From: Begonia masoniana
Lineage: Eukaryota > Streptophyta > Magnoliopsida > Cucurbitales > Begoniaceae
Length of the DNA stretch: 64,000 nt
Assembly: GCA_022432975.1 (NCBI GenBank)
Contig: CM039502.1
Span: forward strand, 27,016,996 to 27,080,995
Direction of reading: 5' to 3'
Within the stretch, counting starts at the first letter, position 1, and each line of letters opens with the position of its first letter. Under the pieces are notes generated by a model that worked only from the letters and a program-made list of their open reading frames with translations, ran no database searches and was not told the origin of the DNA. Positions 9,891-23,556 of the stretch are shown piece by piece. The position numbers and the translations under genes are program-made.

Positions 9891-11288
9891 TTAATCTCTT
9901 GGTCGACCTCGAGTAATGCCAATTATTCACATAAAATGGATAATGACAATTCTGATTTCTAGTGAAATTTCTATAAACACAGTTACTCAAAAGTCATATA
10001 AATATTTGACAATTAACGAGTCAACAAACTGTAGCATATGATCAATAACATACTTCTCCAACAATGCGCGTGTGCATGAATTATCTCTTTAATTCCAAGT
10101 TTAACAATCACCAACCAAAATTCATTAATCTATGTCAAAGATAGTTGAATTGTCAATGTCAATTTAAGAGAAATGGAGTTTAAGGATGTTTTTATGTTTA
10201 CCAAGTAGGTGTCGTTTCCTTTATCGTGCTATTAACTTATTTTCATAGATCACATTACCCTTTTATGTGATTGACAACACTTGTAATGAAGTCTTCCGAT
10301 TACTCGATAAAGTCACCTAAAAAAATAATACTCATATAATGCATTATAGAGGAGTATAGTCAATGTCAATACGATGGAGTTCCTCTCTAAGTCTCTCTAA
10401 TTAAAATCTCCCTCATCGAGTATCCAAAAGGCTCACTCGAAATTGAAAGTGGGTTAGGAAATTGTAATAATTTATTTCTCTTTTTTTTTTAACTATACAC
10501 CCCCAAACTTGGTTCTTTTCTCAGGATCCCTTCTTTTAATTTCTCTTGGTTGAGCTCGACTTTTCTACATCTAGACATAGACTAACGAATTCTAGTAAGT
10601 TGGTACCCCTAGTGCTAAAGAGAATTTCATAATGTGTAGGGAGAATTGTAAGGATTGATCGTAAGCTACTTTTGATAATCTAGCTAATGTTAATATCCAA
10701 ACCACTTTTGAGCAGTGCATTAATATTATTGTTAAAAATAAGGAGTCTTTTTTTTTTTTTTTTTGTAAATGTAGAGCAACACCCACTGCATTACAAAAGG
10801 TATTGAAAACATGAAGACTTAGAGGGGAGAGATACTTCCCTGGCCATCACTCCTCATCCTTCTTTTCTGATTTCTAGTTGGTTGCTAACTAATGAGGAAA
10901 CTGAGGAAATAAAGCCATCTTCTTAGGGGTTGGTTTGGCAAAGCTCGCTTCTACACTTTTTCCTAGAGTTTTGTGTAGCTCCATAATATTCTATTCTTCT
11001 TCTTCAATCCATCAAGCTTTTCATCTAGGGAAAACTTGTTGCACCTCTTGCTGACTCATCCTTTGTTCCATTATGCTCAACATTTTTTATTGAATTTTTT
11101 TTAGTCCGCTTTCAAGACTCTTCAAGCTTGCCATCAGCTCCTCCTTGAAACTTGTATCTTCTTCTAATGTTGCAGCTTCTGCATGAATTATTCAAAATCT
11201 AAAAATTGCATAAATGAAAATGTACCTGTCAAGTTGCCTCCCGATCAAGCGCTTTGTTTATAGTCATCAGCCAGACTTCTTCAATGCA
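9891..11288 (-). other. Athila 3' non-coding region
   Basis: About 1.4 kb between the pol stop and the polypurine tract. No ORF of note and no env-like frame. It includes a T run (about 10749-10767) and ACAAAGCGCTTGATCGGGAG (minus strand, near 11240), a block that in my memory follows pol in Athila/Tat elements. Confidence 0.55.
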
Positions 11289-12175
11289 TCATTCCTCTTC
11301 GTCCAACTTTATGAACGTGGTTGATTCATCGTTCGGTTTCTCCACAAAATACAACTTCACTCTTTGTCCATTTACCTTGAATTGTACTCCAGTTTTCGAA
11401 CGTGCAGAGTTCAAGTTTTTTATCATGCCATCTTTTTACTCTGTCTTTGTAGATTTTAAAGTTCTCATATGCTCTCATTCAGAATTCTTCCAGCTCGTGC
11501 AGCTGTAAGAATATTTTCTTGTCTTGTAACTGTAGATCCAAGTTTAAATTCTTCATTGGCCAATATGCTTTGTGTTCCAACTCCACGATTAAGTGACAAG
11601 CCTTCCCAAAAACTACTTGATATGGAGATTCTCCCAAGGGTGTTTTAAACACGGTTCTGTAAGCCCATAATGCGTCATCAAATTTAAGTGACCAATCTTT
11701 TCTATTAGGTTGTCCAATTTTCTCTAAAATTTCTTTATCTCTCTGTTAGTTACTTCAAATTGACCGTTACTTTGAGGATGATACACTGTTGATATTTTTT
11801 GCCGCACTCCATACTTACTTAGAAGGCTCTTGAACAGTTTTATTGCATAAATGAGTCCCTCCATCCCTTATTATAGCTCTGGGTGTGCCAAATCTTGTAA
11901 AAATATTGAGTTGTAAAAATTTCGTATATGATTTTCCTTCATTGTTAGGTAGTGCTGTAGCCTCCACCCATTTTGACACATAGTCAACTGCTACCAAAAT
12001 GTATTGGTTGCCGAAGGATATTGGAAAAGGCCCTATGAAATAAATTCCCCAAACATCAAATATTTCCACTTCCAGAATATTTGATAGTGGAAGTTCATGT
12101 TTTCTGGTAATGTTGCCCACTCTTTGGCACCTATCACATGATCTCACGAATAAATTAGCATTCTTAAAAAAAGTG
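11289..12175 (-). pseudogene. Athila integrase, catalytic core and C-terminus, decayed
   Basis: The frame begins with CDRCQRVGN (CC of the HHCC zinc site), then [32 protein letters not shown] and [20 protein letters not shown], and, after stops, [41 protein letters not shown] and FKVNGQRVKLYF, ending at TGA 11289-11291. These are hallmark strings of the Athila lineage. The first catalytic Asp, expected in WGIDF, reads Tyr, and several stops lie between the second Asp and the Glu region. The upstream half is on the far side of the solo LTR at 12176-14366. Confidence 0.88.
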
Positions 12176-14366
12176 TGTAACGCCCCGGGTTATCTGAACC
12201 CGGTTCGTCACACAATGCCCGTACATGGCTAAAAATCTCAACCGTATTTTTTTTTTTTAAACTTGCAGCGGAAATCATTTAAGCAAAAATAGAATTAGAC
12301 GAAGCCATAAAAACAATGTTAACGTAATCGTTGGAAATATTAAGAAGTAATCGGCCAATAGGAAATAGAAGTTTAAATTGAAATACTTGAGGTACCACAG
12401 AGGTCAAACGGATCTGCTGATTAATAAAGTCAACTGAAGAAGCAGAAACAGAAAATAGAAGGCTTCTGCCGATGACGTCAGCAGAAGGCTTCTGCCGATG
12501 ACGTCAGCCAAATGAAAAACAAGGACATCTCTTGGTAGACTGTATCTACCGGTGACTAAACGACAAAATACACTCTACATCTTCCGATGACGTCAGCCAG
12601 ATGATTTCCTTCATCCGATCGACTTTGTTCTACATCCACCGGTGACTAAACGACAAGAGTCCTCCTACACCTACCGACGACGTCAGCACGCATCTGCCGA
12701 TGAGTTTACTAAGACATCATCCGATAGACTTAAACCTACACCTTCCGATTGAGTAGACTGCATACGCCGATCACTAAACGACAAACTCTCTACTTATATC
12801 TTCCGATAGGCACATAACTATAACCCGACATCTACCGATAGTGAACAAAACAACATCTTCCGATAAAACAAGCTACATATACCGATCACTAAACGACATA
12901 TTTCGTTCTATATCGTCCGATGGCTTCCACTGAAGACATCTTCCGATAGACAACAGAACAACAACTCAACCTCTGCCAATAGACTTCATCTAAGGATAGA
13001 GAACAGAACCACATCTCATCTACTCCTTGGTATACAAACACGACTCTAACCACAGAAAGGAATTTACTCACTTCACTGAAACCATTCAAAAACATTTCAA
13101 ACCATTACAATACTAAAAATTTAGTGAGTGCCAACATTAAATCCCAACAGAAATACTTTTAACAGGAAAGTCTCGATATTGTATTCAAAACGTTGAAATC
13201 ACTACTGTCATGAAAACTCAATATACTTAAATTGGAACACTGTCAACAATACTTTCACACCAACAGACATCAGTTAATCCGCCTCATCAGTATACCAGTT
13301 TGAGACAGAGAAGTGCTCCTCCAACCCCATCTATTCGTCAATAAACTCAGGGAATTCACCTGCAGTATCCTCAACACCTACATCACAAAACTCATCTATT
13401 AGCCTAATGCTAAGTAAGTAAAGCAATAATGAAATGATATGCTGAAACTTAAATCCTGAATATGCAGTTTCTACTTTCCCATCTCAGTTGCACATCGTTT
13501 GTTTACTGATCAGATCCCTTGATTCCCTTGGGAGTGGAATCAATTCTCCCAATGTCATACATCCTCTTCATCAGTTAAGGGGTGGATGAAGTCCCTTAAT
13601 AGCTATTCTGATCCCTCAGTTCCCTTGGGAGTGGGATCAGTTCTCCCAATGTCATAAATCCTCTTCATCAGTTAAGGGGTGGATTAGTTCCCTTAACCGC
13701 CAATGCGTTTAAATCTGTACTTGCCTTTCCATAATGATGCATGAAAGTTCATTTTCGTATTCTTTCAAAAACATGATGCATAACATACAGAAAATACTCA
13801 AACATACAAAAACCTACTGTTTTGTGATGTAGGCCCGAGGGTACACACAATACTTCACTTACCTGGCTTCACCGAAAGTTCCTGGTGGTAGGATATTCCA
13901 AGAGCTGGCTCACCTAAAACATAAGCACAGCATTACTAAACTTCATTCTAAACATTGGGAAATCTAAAGAGCTAGTTCTAAGGGTTCTGTTCCTCGCCAT
14001 TCCCTATTCATCGCTAAACCCCAAATCCCATCCCTCACTCTCTGTACTTCCAAAATGCACACATAGCCATCCACCAGTTATCTAAACACTAAAAACAGCA
14101 AGTAATCGAATCAAAACTCACCTTGGTTGGAGGGGAATCGCCTAGGGGGAATCCGTCGAGCTGAGAGGTAAAAAGAAATGAAACAGTGGCGGCTACTCAC
14201 ACTGGACTCTTCCTTAAATACGTTATCCACTATGTAAAATTTCTAATTACCATCATGCCCTCGCCTGAACATTTATTAACCTAATCAATAACTCCCCCAA
14301 CCCTTCTATAAAAGTACATCATAAATAATAAATTAAATTTTTGGTTCAATGGAACCGGGTGCTACA
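12176..14366 (-). mobile_element. Solo LTR, family B, with TSD AAGTG
   Basis: Minus strand TGTAGCACCCGG to GGGGCGTTACA, 2191 bp, flanked by perfect AAGTG at 12171-12175 and 14367-14371. No primer-binding site or internal region, so it is the product of LTR-LTR recombination. Inside: TGACGTCA at 12473, 12499 and 12588, many ACTAAACGACAAA motifs, a duplicated block TTCCCTTGGGAGTGG near 13520 and 13620, and the donor-like CTTACCTGG (plus strand) near 13860. It splits the Athila integrase. Confidence 0.93.
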
Positions 14367-14712
14367 AAGTGGGCCCAAACACACCTGATTGCAGGACTTT
14401 AGCGACTGTTCTTGTTCCTCCATACTGTCCTCTGCATGGTACTGCATGGCAATGCTATAACACTGCTTGGGTTTCACCTTCACGCACACGTCTTCGAAGC
14501 AGTTTGTCAGTTCGTTGTTTAAACAAATACGACTAATCCCAGTAGTAATGCTTCACTTCTTTGAAAAACATTTTCTTCTCATGGTATTGCATATCTAGAA
14601 GAAACAATCCACACACAATATAGTTAATGAAAATCAGCATACCAAGGAATTGAGTTACTTATCTTTAATACTTACTCATCTGGAAACTTTTTGGTGATTT
14701 GCACTGTCCTTT
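14367..14712 (-). pseudogene. Athila integrase, N-terminal part
   Basis: Minus strand codons give, around stops, PWYADF, FINYIV, EKKMFFKEVKHYYWD and, nearer 14400, VAKVLQSG, which lead into the CDRCQRVGN of the fragment below 12175. This is the zinc-binding entry of the Athila integrase. It is bounded by the AAGTG duplication on one side and by CCTTT (14708-14712) on the other. Confidence 0.75.
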
Positions 14713-16667
14713 TGTAATGCCCCCGAACCAGTCCTGGCTCGGTTCGCTACTTTGCTAACCCAAACCGTGTTTAAAACGACATTTAAAATAATTTCTGATA
14801 AAATTTTGACTCAGTTTTTGGGTTTTTCGAACCCTAAAAAAATGTCGAAAACGTGCGTAAAATACGTTTAAAATACGTCGGAAAAGGTCGGGTCAAAACA
14901 TTTTTGAAATAGGAAAAATAAAAAAAATCAAAATATGGTGTGCTAGGCGCCGCGTGCGCATCGCGGGTGGCGAACGTTCGGCACCTGCGCGCCTATTTTT
15001 GGCCTTTTCCCACTTTTCTTCATTTTTCTTCAAGCCAAACACCTCCAAATCACTTGAAAATTTACCTACACATTTCCAACATCCCCGACTCCGTGCCCCA
15101 TAAAAATCTCAGAAAACCAGCTTAAAACGGTTAACTAAAACATAAAGAAAAGTGAACCCAACGTTATTTGTTTTAAAACCAAAACAAACGGCATAACGAC
15201 TGAAATTCTTTAAACCAAAACCTGAAATCAAACAGTTTCAAATCCCAAACATTTATATGCAAAACATTACTATCTACAATCGTCCCAAAATAATTAGAAA
15301 GTTAATCATAGTGCAAAATACCAAAAATCCCTAAACCACACATCCCGAAGACCCAGGTCGAGGCACCTGACAACTGCCAGCACCGACGTGCCCCGTGGAT
15401 CTCTGACTGCTCCTAGGTCTGATCTTCCCCATCAACTACACTTGTATAGACGTCATCACCTACACCACAAAACACAAAAAGTAAGCCTAATGCTTAGCAA
15501 GTAGGGAATAATGAATGCAAACAACACACGATGCAACCAATCCTATCACATGCAGTTTCTAACGCTCAATTGTGCTAATAAGATTTGTCTGCATCGGTCG
15601 TGATGCCTTAAGATTTGCCCGCATCAACCGATGCCTTAAGATTTGTCCGCATCAACCGATGCCTTAAGATTTGCCCACATCAACCATTGCTTAAGATTTT
15701 TGCCATTCTTTTATCTAATTACCATTCACATTCACAATGTCAAACAATGCAACCCCTCGTATCTAGCATAGCGTACTGTAACTCACAATGCATGTATCAA
15801 AGATATGCAACACACACAAAACCAAACAACACAATGCAGCACGAAACAAAACACAAACAAATAAACCATACCGTTCTATGGTATAGGCCTGAATGCAATG
15901 AAAAGATTCCTCTACTTACCTGACTGCTCGGCACCTGCTTGGTCACTTTGTCCCATTAACTCACTCGTACGATAACCTAACAAACATAAGAAAATAGCTT
16001 AGAAAGCCACTAATAAATTCTAAAGGATTACCTAAAACTAAACAACACTTAAGACAATTTACCCTCTAAGCTCTAAAACCCGATTTTACCCACAACTTTC
16101 AGCGTCCAACTTCAAACGGCCATAACTTACTCATTTTTCAACGAATTTCGACGTGCCACCCCAATCCGTAAACCTTTACACGTCTATTACCCATTGAAAC
16201 ACTCAAATTAACCAACCAAATAACTTGGCGGAACAGAAATGCCAAAAATAGAATCGGTTCTCTTATTCAAAAATTTGGTTTTTGTATAATTCACTTCCAA
16301 ACTCAAATCTAAACCTACAAACAACCTAACTAACTCAATTTAAGGATTAAACAATCAAAAATAGGAAGAGAATAAGACAAAGTACCAAAATTTCGGAGCT
16401 CTCAAACTAGGGTTTACAAACCCTAACCAAAACCCACAAAATCACCTTAAAAATACCAAAAACCAACACCTAAATATATATAACCTAAAACCCATTAAAT
16501 TTTTACCTTGCAAAGATTGAAGAAATTTGAAGAGAGGGATCGGTTATGGAAGCTTGAAGAACCGAGAGAACAATGAGGAAGATGAAGGAAATTTTACTTT
16601 TTAACCAAAATAAATTTTTTACTTTTAATTTTGCTCCACAACATTCTTTTATTTTATAAATTCCACC

Positions 16668-17436
16668 TGTAACACCTAGAAATTTTCTGTAACGCATGTA
16701 TGCCCTGGATTAGGATAGTTATTGTTACGGGAGAAGGAAATTAGAAATAATGCAAGGAGAAGAAATGAATGTTGACAAGTTAAAATAAAACTGAATGGTT
16801 GAAAAAAATTCTAGAGTTGAAAAGTCAAAGTCATAAACCAATCAAAATGCTTGTAAATGGATTAAACAAAATAAAAAGAAAAAGTGATTAAAACTTGTTG
16901 GAAGACAAGGAATTCACGTTGGAAAATTTAAAAAAAAAATTAAAAGTCTCGGGTTACTGTTCATGCGCGCGCCCCGCGCGCACCCAGCGCCCCATTTCGA
17001 CCCTTCTCTCTTTTCATCAAATTTTTTCTCGAGCCAAACTTCTTCAAAAATCTCGAAATTTTTACCATACACTCCCAACACCCAAAACTTCATGTCTCAT
17101 AAAAATCTCGAAAAAAAAATGACTTAAAATTGTTATTGAAAACGTATAGAAAAACGAACCCGACGTTATTGACTTTTTAACAAAAACCGACAATATAATG
17201 GCTAAAAGTTTATAATCCAAAAACCTGAAAAACAAACACATTTAAAACCACAATTCAACCCCAAGTCTCACTAGAATCAAACACTCCTATATACACCTAT
17301 CAATTCTAACAAAACAACTTCGACAAACCCGAAAACGAGTTGTTAATTTTCGAAAAAAATTTTTAAACGTCGTTTTAAACGCAAGATAGCTTAGCAAAGT
17401 GACGCACCGAGCCTGGATGGGTTCGGGGGCGTTACA
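16668..17436 (+). mobile_element. Short 769-bp LTR-type insertion, TSD CCACC
   Basis: TGTAACACCTAG to GGGGGCGTTACA, flanked by CCACC at 16663-16667 and 17437-17441. Its last 90 bp match the complement of the LTR end at 14713. It carries no ORF, primer-binding site or gag. It could be a solo LTR of a short family or an internally deleted family-F LTR. Its middle (about 16960-17300) resembles 14980-15300 on the same strand, although the termini point the opposite way. Confidence 0.75.
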
Positions 17437-17545
17437 CCACCACTCCATTTTCCTTCATTAAAGCAACGTGGATGCCCTCTTTTCTTCACTTTTCATTAAC
17501 ATAAATTGTATAATAACCAATAATTAATTTCCTTTGAATTTTTAA

Positions 17546-20111
17546 TGTAACGCCCCGAGTTATCTGAACCCGGTTCGCTACTCATTACTTGACCATGACT
17601 AAGAAATTTCAAATAAATTTAAAACTTCATTCGACATACAAAATTTGACGTTTACTAAACGTTCAAAACATTTGAAAACTTTGCAGCGGAAAAATTATTT
17701 AAGACTACAATGGGGTTAAACTAGCGGTGAAAATATTGTTGGAAAGATTAATGGAAATATTTCGAGTGTCCGGTCAAAAGAATTAAGGTTTTAAGTGATG
17801 GACTACTCAAGGAATTACAAAAGTCGAATTCATCTGCCGACGACAAAGTCAACAGAAGAAGCAGAAGTAGAAAACCAAAGGCTTCTGCCGATGACGTCTA
17901 CACGACTTCACCCACAACTTCATCTGCCGATGAAGTCGTGAGAACTTCATACACCACTTCATCTGCCGATGAAGTCAACATAACTTCATCTGCCGATGAA
18001 GTCAGCGCAATTTCATCTCTCAATAGATAAACACACGACATCTTCCGATAACAACAATATGACTCCTTCCGATAGAATTAAAACATACACTACATCTTCC
18101 GATTCACTAAACGACAAACAGATTACTCTACATCTTCCGATTCACTAAACGACAAAACAGATTACTCTACATCTTCCGATTCACTAAACGACAAACAGAT
18201 TACTCTACATCTTCCGATTCACTAAACGACAAAACAGATTACTCTACATCTTCCGATTCACTAAACGACAAAACAGATTACTCTACATCTTCCGATTCAC
18301 TAAACGACAAAACAGATTACTCTGCATCTTCCGATTCACTAAATCGACAAACAGATTACTCTGCATCTTCCTGATTCACTAAACGACAAAACAGATTACT
18401 CTACATCTTCCGATTCACTAACGACAAACAGATTACTCTACATCTTCCGATTCACTAAACGACAAAACCCCTTAACTCTCTCAGACTACACCTGCCGATC
18501 ACTACTCGGCGACTTAATACTCTACACCTTCCGATCGAATAGACTCATTTGCCGACACGTGCTTCTCACATGACTCCTTAAGGCATTTGCCGATAGACTT
18601 CCATCTTCCGACAGACTGACACACCACATCTACCGATAGACTTCCTTCCTCCGATATACATCAACACGATTTCCTTCCACAGAACGCAATAAACCTCTAC
18701 ACATATCCACTGATACAAAAAATTATTCAATTCCTACCAATGGACTAAACAACCTGTCTATAACCCGAGAAAGCTTCGACTATCTAACAGACTTAAAACA
18801 TTTTACAAAAATCCATTCATAACACTCCAAGTCATTGTATTGATCAATTCAGTAAAAACATGAAAATCAGAAATTCTCGAAAACAAAGTCAAATAGCTGT
18901 AATCTCATTTACTAAAAACTGCATATACTCGATTAAATCATTATCCACTAAACCTCCACATCTGTAGACAACATGCTAAACCGCCCCATCAGTTACCATG
19001 CCGAAGCCTGAATGCTCTCCTCCAACGTCCACTATTCCTCAACACGATCAGGAGACACACCTGCTAACACTTCTTCACCTACATCACAAAACTCATCTAT
19101 TAGCCTAATGCTAAGTAAGTAAAGCAGTATATGAATGAAGTAAAATGCTGAACTTATACTCCTAAATATGCAGTTCTATTTTTCTCATCTCAGTGGCATA
19201 CGCATTCGTTCATAACATGATCTGATCCCATGGTTCCCTTGGGAGTGGGATCAATTCTCCCAATGTCTACATCCTCCTACTTAATTAAGGGGCAGATGAA
19301 TTCCCTTAACACTTGATCTGATCCCATGGTTCCCTTGGGAGTGGGATCAATTCTCCCAATGTCTAAATCCCTTCATAAGTTAAGGGGTGGATTAGTTCCC
19401 TTAATAGCTTGTCTGTCGCATACAGTTCATACCTTACCATTCCTTACATGAAATTCATTTTCGTAACTTTTAACAAAACATGATGCATGGACAATAGAAA
19501 CATTCAAGCATACATAAACCTACTGTTTTGTGATGTAGGCCCGAAGGCACAAGCAATACTTTACTTACCTGGCTCCTGGAAATCTGTCTGGTTGCTAGCT
19601 ACTTCGGAGGTCTGTTCACCTAAGTTCATACAGAATATAAATCAAGGCTTCACCAAACCTTTCAAAATATCAAACAGCGGTTCGAGAAATCTAGTTAGAA
19701 ACTCTACTACCCGAGCATTCCTACTTATCGCTAAAACCCGAATCTACACTCAATCTCAGCATCTCAAATCCTCACATTGCAATCCTCCAGGCATTTCACC
19801 ACTATACCACAAGAGAATAAGGAAAAGAAACTTACCTAAGTCGAAGGAGAACCGAGCGAGGAGAATCGCCTAGAGAGCTCGGCTGCTTGAGCTGAAAGTT
19901 TCCGAAGAGAAGAGTATGAGAGGGGGGGGGGGGTGGCGGCTACAGTGCAATAAACCCAACCCTTATCCTTAAATACGTTACCCAACTTTTGAACATTGTA
20001 AATTACTCTAATACCCTTAACAAGTTGTTCAATAACCTTATTTAATTCATTACCTAGTCAAGTGTATTACTTTAATAATAAAAGGCTGGTTCGATAGAAC
20101 CAGGTGCTACA
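17546..20111 (-). mobile_element. 3' LTR of G3
   Basis: 2566 bp, minus strand TGTAGCACCTGG to GGGGCGTTACA. It carries ten copies of a 39-bp repeat (18093-18470), a duplicated block of about 115 bp with TTCCCTTGGGAGTGG near 19220 and 19332, and the splice-like pair seen in the 5' LTR. A G run at about 19921-19933 precedes TGGCGGCTACAGTG. Confidence 0.93.
18093..18470 (-). repeat. 39-bp tandem array, 10 units, in the G3 3' LTR
   Basis: The plus-strand unit is CATCTTCCGATTCACTAAAC then GACAAAACAGATTACTCTA. Units differ by one or two bases. The 5' LTR has about six units (25307-25535), so copy number changed after insertion or was misassembled. The embedded core, read on the minus strand, is TTTTGTCGTTTAGTGA. 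Confidence 0.93.
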
Positions 20112-20129
20112 ATCTACCCTCCATAAAAG
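20112..20129 (-). promoter_or_regulatory. Polypurine tract of G3
   Basis: Minus strand CTTTTATGGAGGGTAGAT directly before the LTR start at 20111. G4 has CTTTTAAGGAGGATAGAT in the same place (39269-39286). Confidence 0.8.
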
Positions 20130-20146
20130 AATTTTGTCCTCAAAAT

Positions 20147-23100
20147 TCAGTACCTAAATAACTCTGGATGTTGGTCTAACATGTCTTGCTGGCGCTCCCA
20201 TGTTGCTTCCTCTGTATTCTGATTGTGCCACAAGACTTTACCAATGGTACCTCCTTGTTGCGTAATACCTTTACTGCAAAATCTAAAATCTTTACTGGCT
20301 TTTCTTCATAGGTAAGTGTAGGTTGAATTTCAATGCTTTGCTGTTCGACAACTTGAGCTGGATCCCGCACACACTTCTTTAACATAGAGACATGAAACAC
20401 GTTATGTATTCCTCCCATAGAGGCTGGTAGCTGTAACTGATAAGCTGTTTTCCCCGATCTTCTTCAGAATTGGGAACGGTCCAATAAATCTAGGATTTAG
20501 TTTGCCCCTCTTTCCAAACCTCACAACTCCTTTGAATGGTGATATCTTAAGAAAAACTTCATCCTCTACTTCAAATTCCAGTTCTCTTCTCCTCTTGTCT
20601 GCATAGCTTTTCTGTCGGCTTTGAGCTGTCAAAATTTTCTGTCGGATGAGGGCAATCTTCTCCACTGTTTGCTGCACGATATCAGGACCTAGTAGTTGTG
20701 CTTCACCAACTTCATCCCAGTACAACGGTGATCTGCATTTTCGTCCATATAATGCCTCATACGGTGCCATTCCTATAGTCGCCTGAAAACTGTTGTTGTA
20801 AGAGAACTCTACCAATGGTAAATACTTACTCCAAGATCCTTGAAAATCTAATATGCACGCTCGGAGCATATCCTCTAAGGTCTGAATAGTTCTCTCGGAT
20901 TGTCCATCTGTTTGAGGGTGAAAGGCTGTGCTGAAGTTAAGTTGCGTTCCCATAGCCTTATGCAAACTTTTCCAAAACTTAGATGTAATCTAGAGTCTCG
21001 GTCTGAAACTATAGTGCTTGGAACTCCATGTAATCTAATGATCTCTTGCACATACAACTCAGCAAGTTGATCCATCGAATATGTTATCTTTATCGGCAGA
21101 AAATGGGTGGATTTGGTCAAACGGTCAACTATTACCCAAATTGCATCATGTCCTTTTGTTGTTCTAGGCAATCCTGTAACAAAATCCATTGCCACTAGAT
21201 CCCACTTCCATTCCGGAACCGGTAGGGGTTGTAATGTTCCTGCAGGTCTTTGATGTTCAGCCTTAATCTGTTGGCAGACCAAACATGACTCCACATGCTT
21301 CGCCACACATCTTTTCATACCTGGCCACCAAAATGCTGCGTGAGATCTCTGTACATCTTGGTACTTCCAGGGTGGACAGAGAACCTGGAAGAGTGTGCCT
21401 CAGAAAGAATTTCCTTTCTAAGTTCGGTATCAGCTGGAACAAACCATCTATTTCTAAACTTAAGGACCCCATCGGTAGAATGGTTAAAATCTGACTTGTC
21501 CGTAGAATCCATGTTTGACTTGTACTTGCTACACTCGTCATCAGTTATCTGAGCTTCCTTTATTTTCTCTAGAATGGTAGGCTTTAAAGTTATGGCTGAA
21601 AGTATGGCTGTCACATCAGTTACTGCTTCTAGATTAAACTTTTGGAATTCTGACTCTAGAGTTAATGGCATACTGAAATTCATAGGTGGGGTTGATGTTG
21701 TTACTCTACTCAAGGCATCTGCCACAACATTTGCCTTACCAGGGTGGTACTTAATCTCAAGGTCATAGTCTTTTACAAATTCCAACCATCTACGTTGCCT
21801 CATGTTTAGTTCCTTCTGTGTGAAAATGTACTTCAGGCTCTTATGGTCGGAAAATATTTCACAAGATTGTCCATACAAATAATGTCTCCAAATTTTAAGT
21901 GCAAATACCACAGCAGCTAATTCTAAGTCATGTGTAGGGTAATTCTTCTCATGAGTTTTCAACTGTCTGGAAGCATAGGCTATCACTTTTCCTTCTTGCA
22001 TCAAGACACAGCCAAGACCAATCTTGGATGCATCACAATAAATACTAAATTTACCATTCTCAGCAGGAAGGGTCAGGATTGGAGTATTGGTCAGTTTCTG
22101 TTTCAAGGCTTGGAAACTATGCTCACATTCATCGGTCCATAAGTACTTCACATTTTTCCTTGTTAACTTAGTAAGAGGTGTAGCAATCTTTGAAAATCCT
22201 TCAATGAACTTTCTATAATACCCTGCAAGTCCAAGAAAACTTCTAATATCAGTAGCATTCTTCGGTTGGGGCCATTCCTTAACTGCTTGAACCTTGGCTG
22301 GATCGACCGATATTCCATCTCCAGAGATCACATGACCCAGAAAGTGAACTCTATCCAACCAAAACTCACACTTGGAGAACTTAGCATAAAGCTGGTGCTG
22401 CCTAAGTACTCCTAACACCAAATTCAAGTGCCTAGCATGATCCTCCTTAGTTCTAGAATAGATCAGAATGTCGTCTATGAATACAATAACAAACTTGTCC
22501 AAATACTCGTGAAACACCCTATTCATAAGGTCCATGAATGCTGCTGGTGCATTTGTCAAACCAAAAGACATAACCAAAAACTCATAATGCCCATACCTTG
22601 TGCGAAAGGCAGTCTTTGGGATATCTTCAGATTTAACCTTCAACTGATAATAACCAGACCTTAAGTCAATCTTAGAGAAAACTCTTGCACCATTGAGCTG
22701 GTCAAATAAATCATCAATCCTAGGCAGGGGATACTTGTTTTGATGGTCAGCTTGTTTAATTCTCTATAGTCTATGCACATACGCATCGATCCATCTTTCT
22801 TCTTGACAAAGAGGACAGGTGCACCCCACGGTGAGAAGCTAGGGCGTATGAATCCCTTCTCCAACAAGTCCTCCAACTGTTTCTTTAACTCCTTAAGTTC
22901 TGTTGGTGCTAGTCTATATGGATTTTTAGACACAGGTTCTGCTCCAGGGTAGACATCTACAACAAACTCAATTTCTCTATCCGGTGGCAAACCGGGAAGG
23001 TCATCCAGAAACACTTCTGGGAAGTCTTGGACAGCAAGGATATTTTGAGGAGTTGCCTTACCTACAAGTTGTGTATCTAGAACACATGCCAAGAAGCACA

Positions 23101-23532
23101 AGTACTCCTTGCATGGTGAAGGTCTAAAATTTAAAGAAGTCATAACAGACATTTCCTTACTCTTCTCTGAAGCTTGGAAGGTGTGTTTCAAACCACCAGG
23201 GGGTTGGAAACTAACTATCCCAGTCCTACAATCAATTATGGCGTGGTGTTCGAACAACCAATCCATTCCTAAGATTACATCAAATCCCATTATATCCATA
23301 ACAATTAAATCAGCAGATAGATTTTTGTCCCCTACTAATACCATGCAATCATGCACACTTGGTTGGAATGTAAATGTTCACCAGAGGGTAAAGCAACATT
23401 GAATACATGCCTAGAAGGTGTGGATTGTACTTCTAATTTATCAGCAAAAGCAGACGCAACAAAAGAATGGGTTGCTCCTGAATCTAGCAAGGTAAAAGCA
23501 GGCATAGAATTAACCAATATAGTACCTGACAC
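20147..23532 (-). pseudogene. pol of G3: protease, RT, RNase H, integrase, chromodomain, with frameshifts
   Basis: Domains in order: aspartic protease LLDSGATHSFVA; RT with [17 protein letters not shown] and the FIDD box (near 22475); RNase H with [10 protein letters not shown] and DHKSLKYIF; integrase with [38 protein letters not shown] and [20 protein letters not shown]-terminal chromodomain starting TYEEKPVKILDFAVKVLRNKEVP. The chromodomain places it among chromoviruses, Tekay/Del lineage, and would direct integration to chromatin. Single-base frame changes occur near 23356, 22733, 21333, 20975, 20440 and the C-terminal end; most lie in short homopolymers. All catalytic residues I can check are present. 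The stop is at 20147-20149. Confidence 0.93.
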
Positions 23533-23556
23533 AACAGCGGGCTGGTCCTCTTCGCC

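Noticed and set aside
18093..18470. Regularly spaced 39-bp repeats resembling a CRISPR array
   Set aside because: The units are contiguous tandem repeats with no unique spacers and lie inside an LTR of a plant element.
19487..19873. 128-codon plus-strand ORF in the G3 3' LTR, found again as 68 codons at 26553
   Set aside because: It lies antisense within an LTR; the second LTR copy breaks the frame, and no domain is recognisable.
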